Origin: Siphonodentalium dalli
Lineage: Eukaryota > Mollusca > Scaphopoda > Gadilida > Siphonodentaliidae
DNA: 64,000 bases
NCBI GenBank assembly: GCA_032622095.1
Contig: CP136062.1
Location: 152,390,875 to 152,454,874 of the forward strand
Reading direction: 5' to 3'
Under the pieces are notes generated by a model that saw only the letters and a program-made list of their open reading frames with translations, ran no database searches and was not told where the DNA came from. Each line of letters begins with the position of its first letter. The stretch's first letter is position 1. Below are positions 22,151 to 31,902 of this stretch, one piece after another. A program made the position numbers and the translations under genes.

Positions 22151-22393
22151 AACGTTCATGTAAACCGTATGACGAAATGTACTGATTCCTACTGGCGCTA
22201 AACGTTCACATAAACCGTATGGCGAAATGTACTGATTCCTACGGGCGCTAAACGTTCACATAAACCGTATGACGAAATGTACTGATTCCTACGGGCGCTA
22301 AACGTTCACATAAACCGTATGACGAAATATACTGATTCCTATACGGGCGCTAAACGTTCACATAAACCGTATGGCGAAATGTACTGATTCCTA
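22151..22393. repeat. 50-bp tandem array in family C, left part
   Basis: Units AACGTTCACATAAACCGTAT plus GGCGAAATGTACTGATTCCT and ACGGGCGCTA repeat about five times. Units alternate GTATGACG and GTATGGCG. The array is cut at 22393 after ...GATTCCTA by the CACTG element and resumes at 25297. Confidence 0.93.
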
Positions 22394-22504
22394 CACTGCA
22401 AAAAATAATTTCCTATAAACGCGTTTGATTAAAAACACCTGAGAGACACACTTATAAGACATGTGGTCTGTTTTAGTAAAAACACACGTGTTTTATAATT
22501 AAAG

Positions 22505-22700
22505 CACCAGTGTTTATATAAAAACATGTCACAGTGTTTTATAATAAGCACTCCATCCAATTATGAATAAACACCAGTGTTTATATAAAAACACGTCATA
22601 GTGTTTTAAAATCAACACTCTATCCGATTATGAATAAACACTAGTGTTTATATTAAAACATGTCATAGCGTTTTATAATAAACACACAACGTGTTGATTT
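22505..22700. repeat. Subterminal ~66-bp palindromic repeat units
   Basis: Three units starting CACCAGTGTTTATATAAAAA or CACTAGTGTTTATATTAAAA, each containing CATGTCANAGNGTTTTATAA and ending ATTATGAATAAA. The AAACACnAGTGTTTAT core is self-complementary. Confidence 0.85.
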
Positions 22701-23147
22701 TCCAGACACACTTTATAAACACTATGACGTGTTTATTATTATGAAAATAAAACACCCGATGTGTTTATAAATATTTTATTCTCAAAAAAAAAATTCGGTA
22801 CAATTCAACAAATTGTTCAACATCATCTTCAAAATGTTCATTGGTTAACTTGTGTTTCGATTGGTCGTCAATTTGATAAGAACACAAAATGTTCTTAAAC
22901 TCATGGAACTAGGTTGTTTCGAACTAGTTCGATGTGATCCTCGTGCAAATAACTGGTCGACGTTGAATGAATGTAGAATATTATATACATTTATAATTAA
23001 AGATGGATTTGTTTGCGGAGATTGAGATTTATTTTATATTTGACTATAATTATTATTAATTGTCATTTTTGAATCCACCTTGTTTCTTAACACTTTCATG
23101 ACGGGAGCTGCGCTGTTGCAGCATTAAATATCATGTGCCATTGATTC

Positions 23148-23300
23148 ACTTACTTATGCGAGTCTCTCACGGGGAGCATCGCATATATAAGATAATGCAT
23201 TGGCTTACAAGATCAATATTGATTGACCAATGTATTATCTTGTATATGCGAGGCTCTCTATGGGAGACTCGCATATATAAGAGAATGCATTGGAATATGG
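23148..23300. repeat. Internal inverted repeat within the CACTG element
   Basis: TATGCGAGTCTCTCACGGGG followed by GCATATATAAGATAATGCAT is mirrored by ATGTATTATCTTGTATATGC and GAGGCTCTCTATGGGAG, with a further direct copy of the GACTCGCATATATAAGAGAA word. Possibly an older element nested inside, related to the word at about 1880. Confidence 0.6.
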
Positions 23301-25296
23301 TTTTCGCAAAACTTCAGGAAGCTCCAGTCATGGAATTAGGGTAAAAACCATAAATGACTCAAATGTCGTATAATGGTACGAGTCTTTGGTTTCTTGTAAA
23401 TCCATATTATAATATTTAAAGTCACGTGGTTACTGATAAATCCATTGTGAGAATATTAAAAGTCACGTGTTTTTTTTTAATCCAATGCTGTGAATTAAAA
23501 AATGTTCTGATAAATCATGTGTATATAGTTCCTGATATAATCCAGTGATTCTTTATGTGTAGTCCAATGCCGTGCAGTTCCATATACTGTATATCTAGTT
23601 ATATGGTATAGTCTATAGACCATATTGCATGTTGAACTTCTATATATATATATATCCTATATTTCGTCGTATGTAGAATCCATGTACATTTGTATATCCC
23701 GTATAATGGCTCTGAGTCCCATATTTGGGACCATCTCCGAGGTTTTGGAGAGAAGTGGTAGTTTAATCTTCTGGCTCTGTTTTGAGTACAAGATGACTGA
23801 TCATCAGATCACTGATGGAATCTCTGTGCACGGAAAGCTTGTGTTTCAGTTTATCACTGCATGCTCTTCATAATATTTAAATCATGGTTTCAAATATCAG
23901 CTCGTGCCGTTATACAACTCGTGTGCTCCGTCAGTCCTCCATTTGTGTACACTAACTGCGTAATATCTCGCCAGTTCCTTAACTTTTCCGTCTCCTGTAA
24001 TATTGCCTGGTCATTCAGAATCCTGAAACAATGAAGATTTAAAATTAATTAATTAAACTTTAGTGAAAATATCTGAAAAGCAAACAGCAACTTAGATCAT
24101 TCGTATATATATAGCGGTCATATTATAAACCGTTTAATACGGATACTTGTTGATATTCTGACTTGTGTTGACAGGGAACTTTATAATATTAAAAACTAAT
24201 GCAGGAACCATTGAATTGATTAATACACGGGAAATTTTCATCATTGTAAGAGACGCAAATCAAAATCGCTCACCAAAGTCTCTTAAATCATGCAATCGCG
24301 AGCTTGGACATTCACCAACCCGTACGTGCAAGACAGATACATAATATACGGTCAGTAATAATGATCTTAGAATAAAGGGTTTGAAACTTATGTGCCGCTT
24401 TAAATTTTGTTTTACCACTGGTGAGACTAGCCCCCAAAACGGATTCTATATTCTTGCAACTCAAAAAGATACACGCGTAACTGAGAGAGTTTGAGATTTA
24501 GATAGTGTCACCCTATCCATTTCAGATGACATGCACATATACAATATATCCTTTTCATTTCGATATAGATCGATTATATCTGCATTAGTTCTTGCTAATA
24601 CCATAGATATAAACTTACCTCAATTTCACGATACCACAAAATCCAAAGAAGAAAATCCAAAGAAGACTGTTATTCTATGAAGAATTGATTGAACATTGAG
24701 TTATAAATATCACAGACAAATAGATACAGTAAACAGACACAATGCAGAGTGTGATTTAAATGAGGCCAAAATTAACTGGCTTTCCATGCGTGGTAACTTA
24801 GCACAGATGTTATTCCATCCAAATATTCCATCCAAAAGTCACATAAGTCTACCATAGCAATGGTATTGTATTACACCCAGCAGACTATTTGATAGACAAA
24901 TCACAGCATGATACATGTCGGGGAAGTCGCTCGCGCGTAGTCATAAACGCTGGTGTTTTAGACATACATCAATATATAAACGCTGGCGTTTTATACCATA
25001 CGAAACAAGTGCAATTAGCCATAAATATTTGTTTAAAACATTTATTACCACATATATTTATTTTAAAGTTAATTTGTAGTTGAATTAATAAATTGGACAA
25101 TTGTATTCAGATTTTAAATTACAGTGCTGCACTGTCGAAGATAGTAATGCAACTGTTTAAAACATGTCGAATGTTTTATTATAAACACTAGCGATTTCAT
25201 ATTATACAAATAAACACATGATCCGTATATTTATAAACACTACCAATTTTAATAAAACATGTGACACGTTTATATATCTTCAAATTTTTAGCAGTG

Positions 25297-25405
25297 TACG
25301 GGCGCTAAACCTTCACATAAACCGTATGGCGAAATGTACTGATTCCTACGGGCGCTAAACGTTCACATAAACCTTATGTCGAAATGTACTGATTCATACG
25401 GGGGG
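25297..25405. repeat. 50-bp tandem array in family C, right part
   Basis: Continuation of the array interrupted at 22393: ACGGGCGCTAAACNTTCACA units, two and a bit copies, ending in GATTCATACGGGGGGTAATC where the 420-bp unit begins. Confidence 0.92.
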
Positions 25406-25821
25406 TAATCGTGTGAATGTAGAGGGTGCATGTTTGATTATATCAGGATGAAAGCGGATGCTTTATATAAGGTCTGATCTGCCCACAAGATTATACAATC
25501 TGCACCTAGACATACTGGACATTCACTATTACGCTTAAATCGCCCCGGAGTTTTGTAGCGTCATTTCCGGAAGTTCATTTGACGTTAAAATACTCGCTTT
25601 CGTTGCTTGTAAAGTGCAGCAGACAGACTATGTGTCAGGGAGTAATGTCCGACGTCACGCGATTAGCTCCTTATGGGATATGATGCATGTTTCTATATCT
25701 CCGATGTGGTGATTCGCCATCACGTCACGCGATACATGTCCCGTTGCATGATTGTTGCAGACGCCGTGAATATATCGGGTTTCGACCAGGAATAATGTCA
25801 TCCTCGAAGCCTGCTGCCGGG
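25406..25821. repeat. Family C 420-bp unit, inverted copy
   Basis: Reverse complement of the 3431-4410 unit: GATTATATCAGGATGAAAGC, AACGACGTCACGCG-type block, GTGGTGATTCGCCATCACGT, GTTGCAGACGCCGTGAATAT, then homology ends after CCTCGAAGCCTGCTGCC. Only one unit is present here against two and a third in the left copy. Confidence 0.9.
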
Positions 25822-26308
25822 AAACTGTCGTAAAGTATTGGCTAATACAATTTCTTTACCACAAATCTCACCCAATTGCGCACAATTGGACCCTCATCCC
25901 CCAATAAAGTCACCACTATAAACTGCAAACTATGCAAATTGAACCTGGTGTTACAAGATTTCGCCGTTCCAGAGATTACAGTAATTACATGGAATTCTCA
26001 TTATCTGACTGGGTGTAATGAAAGACTTTTATCAGCAGTTTTCAACAATATGCAAATAAAGGCTCTTTATGCTAACCATATCAGGAAAAGTCTACAAAAA
26101 TGCTCTTTGTTGTTACTGGATTAGATTTCGGTGCAACTTGTCAGATATTCGATTTTGAAGATCCAACGAATCCTACCGAAAGATATTCGGCATTACTCGG
26201 TTTGACATCTGGGCATACCCCGAACAGATCCCCGATTTGTAACATCACTGAGCTACGGGACATAACTCTAATCCATACATGCCAAGTTTCATCCATATAT
26301 TGCGCCGT
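25822..26308. other. Unassigned DNA with a family D-like tail
   Basis: The stretch GACATAACTCTAATCCATAC then ATGCCAAGTTTCATCCATAT (26259-26299) resembles the CATAACTCTG...ACCAAATTTCAT layout of family D, but weakly. The plus frame at 26100-26312 has no recognised domain. Confidence 0.4.
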
Positions 26309-26680
26309 ATAGGAATCAGGGAGCTAAATGTATTCCAGAATCGGGGAGCGAGTGTACCGTGGAATGCCAGAGGTGAAGATAGCCGAAGAATGGCTTTCAA
26401 CTGATACACGTGACACGTTATTAAAGGATGAAATCTTGTTTATTTTATCTGTACATCATATCTAAATAATTTAAATTGGTTAATTAATGGGGGAATGGAT
26501 TTTTGTGAGTGGGAAATATATTAACGAGCTGCTGTAGTTCTGGTTTTATTTTCCAGATGAAATTTGGCTGTGGGATAGCCCGGTCGTACACTTGGGGATT
26601 TATTTTAAAAAGTAAACACATTAGTGGCCTGTAGGCTTCATTTCAGTGAATTTGGCTGAAACGTTTACACTGTCGTCTAT
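26309..26680. repeat. Direct repeat F, copy 1 (372 bp)
   Basis: Begins ATAGGAATCAGGGAGCTAAA, contains GATGAAATCTTGTTTATTTT and GGGATAGCCCGGTCGTACAC, and ends ACACTGTCGTCTAT. Its partner is at 27463-27895, in the same orientation. Neither copy has TG...CA ends, so they are not obvious LTRs. Confidence 0.9.
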
Positions 26681-27462
26681 TTAGTTGTTATTCCTATACG
26701 AAAACATTTGAATTTGACGAAATTTCACGTCTCGCCAAGATAAGTTGTTAATTTCATATTTTCAAATGATCATGGCGACATGTTGGACAGATTTAAAGAA
26801 ACTCATGGATCCATCTGTAGATAGTAAAGAAAGAGATAAATCTCGGAGTTATGCATGGGGGTAGGTACCATGAGGGGATCAGGGGGTATACAGCCCCACC
26901 CCCATTTCGACGAATGTTAGCCCAAAGCTGACAGTGGTTGACCTGATAGCTTCCGACACTCAGTTGCCCCTATCGGGGATCGTACACCCCCACAAAGATG
27001 GGGGTGGCGCACCACCACTGGAGTTACTGTCGTGTAAGACTGTCATGGCAGGTCTGCTATTGTCTGATTGACTTTTGGTTGCTTCATATTGCTATTTAAG
27101 TATTTTTAATTGTCAATTTCTGTTAATTTAGGTAAATTTGTATTATAAAGTGCCAACTATTGCATGAAAAGGGTTAAAATTTGACAAGATATCCCTCTCA
27201 AAATGTAGATTAACATTTCCTCTTTAATTTAGTAATATTAGGGTGTATGAGGGAATTCCGCATATTTCAGTTTGTACGAGATACATCAGGTAGTCAAATT
27301 GAAAAAAAAATGTTTTGGCTTTATTTTGAAGATTGAAACAAATTTTCAGGAGACCTCATATTTAAAAAATAAAACCAATACTGCCCGATATAATTTTGGT
27401 TTCAGTAAGGTCTATATTTGGATAAAATACTATAAGAAACGCTGTGTAGTACACACATATAT
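26681..27462. other. Spacer between direct repeats F
   Basis: Contains an imperfect inverted GGGGGTAnACAGCCCCACCC / GGGGTGGC region at about 26860-27020 (TACACCCCCACAAAGATGGG). No motif-bearing frame. Confidence 0.4.
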
Positions 27463-27895
27463 ATAGGAACCAGGAAGCTAAATGTGTTTCAGAGTCGGGG
27501 AGCGAGTGCAAAGTGGAATGCTAGAGGTGATGGTAACTGAAGAATAGCCTTCACCTGATACACATGACACGTTATTATAGGATGAAATCTTGTTTATTTT
27601 ATCTGTACATCATATCTAAATAATTCAAACTGATGAATTAATGGGGGAATGGATTTTTTGTGAGTGGGAAATGTATTTAACTAGCTGCTGTAGTTCTGGG
27701 TTTTTCCAGATAAAGTTTGGCTGTGGGATAGCCCTGTCGTACACTTGTGGATTTATTAAAAAAACTAAACACATGACCTATTTTTCTTGAATTTTCGTGA
27801 TCAACTGGTGTCTATCTAGCTGGGTAAACATAACTGGAGTGGCCTGCAGGCTTTATTGTAGTGCATTTGGCTGAAACGTTAAACCTGTCGTCTAT
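27463..27895. repeat. Direct repeat F, copy 2 (433 bp)
   Basis: Begins ATAGGAACCAGGAAGCTAAA and ends ACCTGTCGTCTAT. It differs from copy 1 mainly by an internal ~75-bp segment after AAACACAT (TTCTTGAATTTTCGTGATCA ...). That segment is either an insertion here or a deletion in copy 1. Confidence 0.9.
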
Positions 27896-29389
27896 GGGAA
27901 ACCACTTAGCTCAGTGATTCGTATAGGTTAATATGATAATACGCAAGCGTAATTAACGAACCAAAGCTAAAACAATCACACAAGGGTTTCTGCATGTAGC
28001 GTTTAAAATAATTTTTGTCAAAATCACTTTATAGATTCCCACCAAATAAGACTCACATGCATAAGGCTTATGTTTGGTGGGGTAATTATAAATAGTTAGA
28101 TATGTTGTCGAGAGTGCATGGAACTGAAACTAACCATTATATTACTTGGCGTGCTGGGGGGAGCTCTCCGCTTCAGATACTCAGGATGTTCATTTCATTC
28201 ATAACATGTCATCATATCAATTTCAACGATAGTAGACAAACAACGTCATCGTGTAACTTTCATCATTGACCGAATTCGCGTGGAACTGAATGTATCTTCT
28301 GCTTTTGGGTTTTCATTCTATTCAAGAAAATAGGATATATATGGATTATCAGATGCATGTAAGTATGCAGACTTATGATAACACTCAAATCCATATTAAA
28401 TATTATCTTATTTCCTTTCGCACGGTACAGTCTCTACAGAAACATGCAGTATTGATCAACTGCTGTGCATCAATTGGAAAATAAAGCTCTGAGATACACG
28501 TAGATCGTGTTTAGTTGTGGTGATTTTAGTTTATTTAAAAATAATATTAAAACTTCCTAGGGTCCGATGATTTGATCCAGTAGAGTGCCGGAATAGACCC
28601 GTTATACATTCATTATGGACTTACTTTCCCTTATAAATAAAAACAAATAAATGATTTTATGACTTTTATATAAATAGGAGAATGTTGCACGTCGACTGAT
28701 TTGGGTTGGCCTCTTGACAGCCGATTACGACATTAATGCTTTAAGCCCACCGATCTACTGTGCGACATTCGCGCTCGCGAAATTCAAAACAACAGCGTCG
28801 TATTAGATAATAATTGGTGACGTCACAAAATCAGATATAGTCTATATACGACCCAAAGCATCCGGCTTTGGTTCGTTATAAGCAACTAAATAATTGAAAT
28901 TATGCCCCTTGGCATTTGTGTAGGGAAATTCGAGTCAGCATAAAAAAATACCGGCAGCTGAATGGTGTATAATATCTTCGGTTGTTTAATGTGAAAGAAA
29001 AAAGAAATTGATAGGCTATGTTAATTCCTTGGCCATTTGTGTAGGATTTTTCGTCAAGCGTCTACGTTGATCGCCAGTTTTGGGTAGGGGGTGGTGGTAT
29101 TTTTCTATACTGAAATGTTTTGCACAAACGGGGGTAGTTGTGGAAATTCCAATTTATTCCAGGAATAAGAATGGTAAGGCACCATTTCTTTTTTGACAAC
29201 TTATATCCGACGTGGAGTTCGAAACGCCAAAATATTTCAAGTTTGGCTCAGTTACGCAATGAATCGTGTGCATGGCTTAACCCTAACACTGTCGCCTTTG
29301 GGAAATAATTAGTTAATTGTAGCCTATAAACGAGACCAGTGAGTCGTACCACATTGTATACATCCAACACCGTTCCGCGCTTTCAATGT
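27896..29389. other. Unassigned DNA
   Basis: A short inverted pair, ACCAAATAAG...CTTATGTTTGGT (28038-28080). No coding support. No tandem array. Confidence 0.4.
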
Positions 29390-29508
29390 TACAGGTCAAA
29401 GTTCCGGAGTAGCATTCCATATATGGAGCTTTTGAATATTCATGAATTCCATATATGAATATTCAAAACTTCATATATGGAATTTTATTCCAGAACTTTG
29501 ATCTGTAG
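29390..29508. repeat. 119-bp hairpin
   Basis: TACAGGTCAAAGTTCCGGAG...CCATATATGGAG...TTGAATATTCATG is mirrored by ...CATATATGGAATTTTATTCC and AGAACTTTGATCTGTA. Arms are about 58 bp with several mismatches. The word CATATATGGA occurs repeatedly within it. Confidence 0.85.
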
Positions 29509-29750
29509 CACTTAAATCACTGAATGGGGGCTGGATGGATTCAATATGGTAGCGACGCAGTAATTTCGCTTATTGAAGGAACAAAGACCACGGAAAGTCG
29601 AAACGTGAACTGTGTACCTGGTAGGTTTTTTAATGTCTGTTTTGTAACGTTGGTGGTTCTACGTTCTATGTTCGGTGACTGTTGAACGCCAAAATAGGCT
29701 AGGCCTATATAAATATCGTCTGCAACCTATAAACCTATAAACCTATAAAC

Positions 29751-29821
29751 GAGACCACTGAGTGAGTCGTACCATATTGGATGCTGGATGAATCAAATAT
29801 GGTACGAATCAGTGGTCTCAT
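29751..29821. repeat. 71-bp hairpin
   Basis: GAGACCACTGAGTGAGTCGT then ACCATATT pairs with AATATGGTACGAATCAGTGG then TCTC. A single-arm version, GAGACCAGTGAGTCGTACCA, lies at 29333, so this is a repeated motif. Confidence 0.8.
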
Positions 29822-30432
29822 GATTGTTAAAAAAACTATTTTATTTCATGATTGACTGGCTTAACTTTAGTTTTCTTTTAACTGAAATAACCACACAAGA
29901 TGAAAAAATAAAATATAATAATAAAAAAAAAATAACACAATAATAAGACGGTTTAACCACCACCAACATGGCAACAACAACTTGAACAGCATTCAAAAAA
30001 CATATTCATCGGTTATTTAATTATCAATTCAATAATGAATTGTTAATTCATCGTCATTCTACATACGGTCTAATAGTAGTTTGAACAATAGAGGTAAAAT
30101 CAAATAAAACACAACTGCAGTTAACATCTATCAAAACAACAACAAAGTAAGGTAAGTGTATTGTTAACCTCCTCAATTTAGGAGAGCATATATACAAATG
30201 ACAATTATATACAAGTTACATAAATATGCATGCAAATGTAATACTAGTCACAATATTAATATAACAGTGTTTATGCCATGTCACACGCATGCGGCCAGGT
30301 CTGACATTTTCAAATTCCATGTGTTAAGGTGGTCGGTGATAATCTAATATAGAAATGTCAGTTGTCAACAACAACAACAACAACAAAAACAAAAACAAAA
30401 AACAAAAAAACAAAAAAAACAAAACCAAACCT
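29822..30432. other. A-rich low-complexity DNA
   Basis: AAT/AAC-rich DNA with a (CAA)n to (AAAAAC)n run at 30366-30426. No gene evidence. Confidence 0.6.
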
Positions 30433-30730
30433 GATTAGCAATATCACATGCGTGTGATTTAGCGAAATAAAATTTCCGAATAAAATATTTATTGCAGATC
30501 AAAGTTGAGTATTGGAACTTTCGAATGTGAGTCGTCATATTAACTTGTCGAGTGAAAGTTGATGAGCGTTTCTGGAAATAAATTAGCAAAATCACATGCG
30601 TGTGATCGAGCGAAATAAAACTTCCAAATAAAATATTTAGTCAACATCAAAGTTGAGTATAAGAAATTGATGATGTGTTTCATCATATCACCGTATCGAG
30701 TGAAATTAGACAAAGATTTCAGACATCGAA
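30433..30730. repeat. Tandem duplication of ~150 bp
   Basis: TTAGCAATATCACATGCGTG and TTAGCAAAATCACATGCGTG begin the two copies (30433 and 30585). They share GAGCGAAATAAAACTTCC, AATAAAATATTTA, GATCAAAGTTGAGTAT and TATCGAGTGAAA blocks. The copies are diverged, so this is an old duplication. Confidence 0.82.
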
Positions 30731-30999
30731 TTCAGAAAGTAGCATGAAAATGGCCTATTTAAGACATATGTCAGGTATAATGTGAATGTGCGTGTATGAT
30801 GGATACTATGTAACAGGCAAATGGCCCAGCTGCATGAAAACAGTTTTGATGTGACAATAGGCGTGTTGCCGATTGCTGGTGATCATGCATTAATTATCTT
30901 TGAACTATCGACCACAATGTACGTGTGTATATATAGAGGTTTCTTGTGTGAATCATTATAGCAAAAACAAATTATTTATAGATAGCTTCGAATTGTCCA
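30731..30999. other. Downstream flank of the 31-34 kb LINE
   Basis: Would hold the 3' UTR of the minus-strand LINE. No T-run (poly-A on the minus strand) or microsatellite tail is visible, so its 3' end cannot be set. Confidence 0.4.
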
Positions 31000-31902
31000 T
31001 CAGCCGAGACCATCGGGTGTAGATCGTAGAACGTTGACAGCATTGCTCGCATGCAGAAGGAATGTTGCGGTCGAGTCGACGATGAAATCCAGAGGAAAAT
31101 CCGATATATTTAATATGTTACATCTTGAACATAAAAGCATGGCACACAAGTCGTCAACGGTAAGCGAAGCCATGAACATGTATATTGGAATTCCGAATCT
31201 GTTCGTTATGAAATCCCAGTATATGTTTCGCGCATGAATCAATATGCCCGATTGACACGAGAACATGATATGCGTTATCTCACTGTTAAAGCGAACAGAG
31301 CAAAGGTTACAGAGAGTAATGTTGTTGAATGCTGTCCTATTCAGTAACCGGCACAAGTTGACATATTTGGATGATAAATGTGCTTGGGCGTGTACTCGAG
31401 TCCATATTGACCAACAGTCTAATGGATTATGGTGAACTTTTGATAGAACAATTAAATTTGGATCAGAATGTACAGCACAACGCCATGAGTTAATATAATA
31501 ATTTTGCACAGCTGTTTTAGCAATCCTCTTCCACACTTCTTTTGCTGGGAACAGACCTTCGTCGAGATATTCTAGGAGATAACATTTTAGATTGTATTTT
31601 GCGAGAATTTGAAATATATCATGAACATAGCCGGAAGATGATCTTCTAAACAGACGTTGCTGGTGCGCTTTGAGTAGGAACAGTCTCAGAGGAGTTTGGT
31701 GGTGAAGTGGTAAATGGATAAGGTTTCCAAGAAAGCATAATGTTCGGGTATGAATTTCCTGTTCAATGGGCATCAATCCAAGTAATCCAAGGGACAGTCT
31801 AGTGCTTGCCCTTTTCGGTAGTGACTGGATACTCTTGATACATGTTCGGAGTGATCTTTCCATTATCATGAGACCAGAGGTATATTGCATGGGTAAGAGT
31901 TC
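31000..31902 (-). pseudogene. LINE ORF C-terminal segment after an in-frame TGA
   Basis: Continues in the same frame as 31903-34542. The only interruption is the TGA directly after ...VLPKALYG, where the related copy at 58.4 kb has T (ALYGTEMWW). The ~300 codons cover the region downstream of the RT thumb (MIMERSLRTCIKSIQSL, LGLLGLMPIEQEIHTR) and end near a CNLCSVRF...H element at about 100 residues before the stop, a possible Cys/His nucleic-acid-binding motif. Without readthrough, the protein would lose this part. Whether the TGA is a mutation of this copy or a sequencing error cannot be told here. Confidence 0.85.

Larger units (their letters stand above)
22394..25296. mobile_element. 2.9-kb non-autonomous CACTG-ended (EnSpm/CACTA-like) transposon with TA target duplication
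   Basis: Left end CACTGCAAAAAATAATTTCC and right end CAAATTTTTAGCAGTG are inverted repeats. Just outside, TA is present at 22392-22393 and 25297-25298. The interrupted unit reads ...GATTCCTA / TACGGGCGC..., whereas uninterrupted units read GATTCCTACGGGCGC, so excision of the insert plus one TA restores the unit exactly. Subterminal regions are crowded with AAACACnAGTGTTT palindromes, in units of about 66 bp at 22505-22700 and again, weaker, at 24940-25260; such motifs are common transposase binding arrays in this superfamily. No transposase frame is visible. The ends fit CACTA/EnSpm (CACTR), but a 2-bp duplication is at the short end for that group. Confidence 0.85.

Noticed and set aside
3431-25821. 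One 22-kb transposon bounded by the two inverted family C copies
   Set aside because: Outer edges differ (the left includes extra units, the right stops within a unit), there is no target duplication and no coherent gene set between them.
26309-27895. LTR retrotransposon with two LTRs
   Set aside because: Ends are not TG...CA, no primer binding site or polypurine tract was seen, and the spacer is non-coding; kept only as direct repeats.
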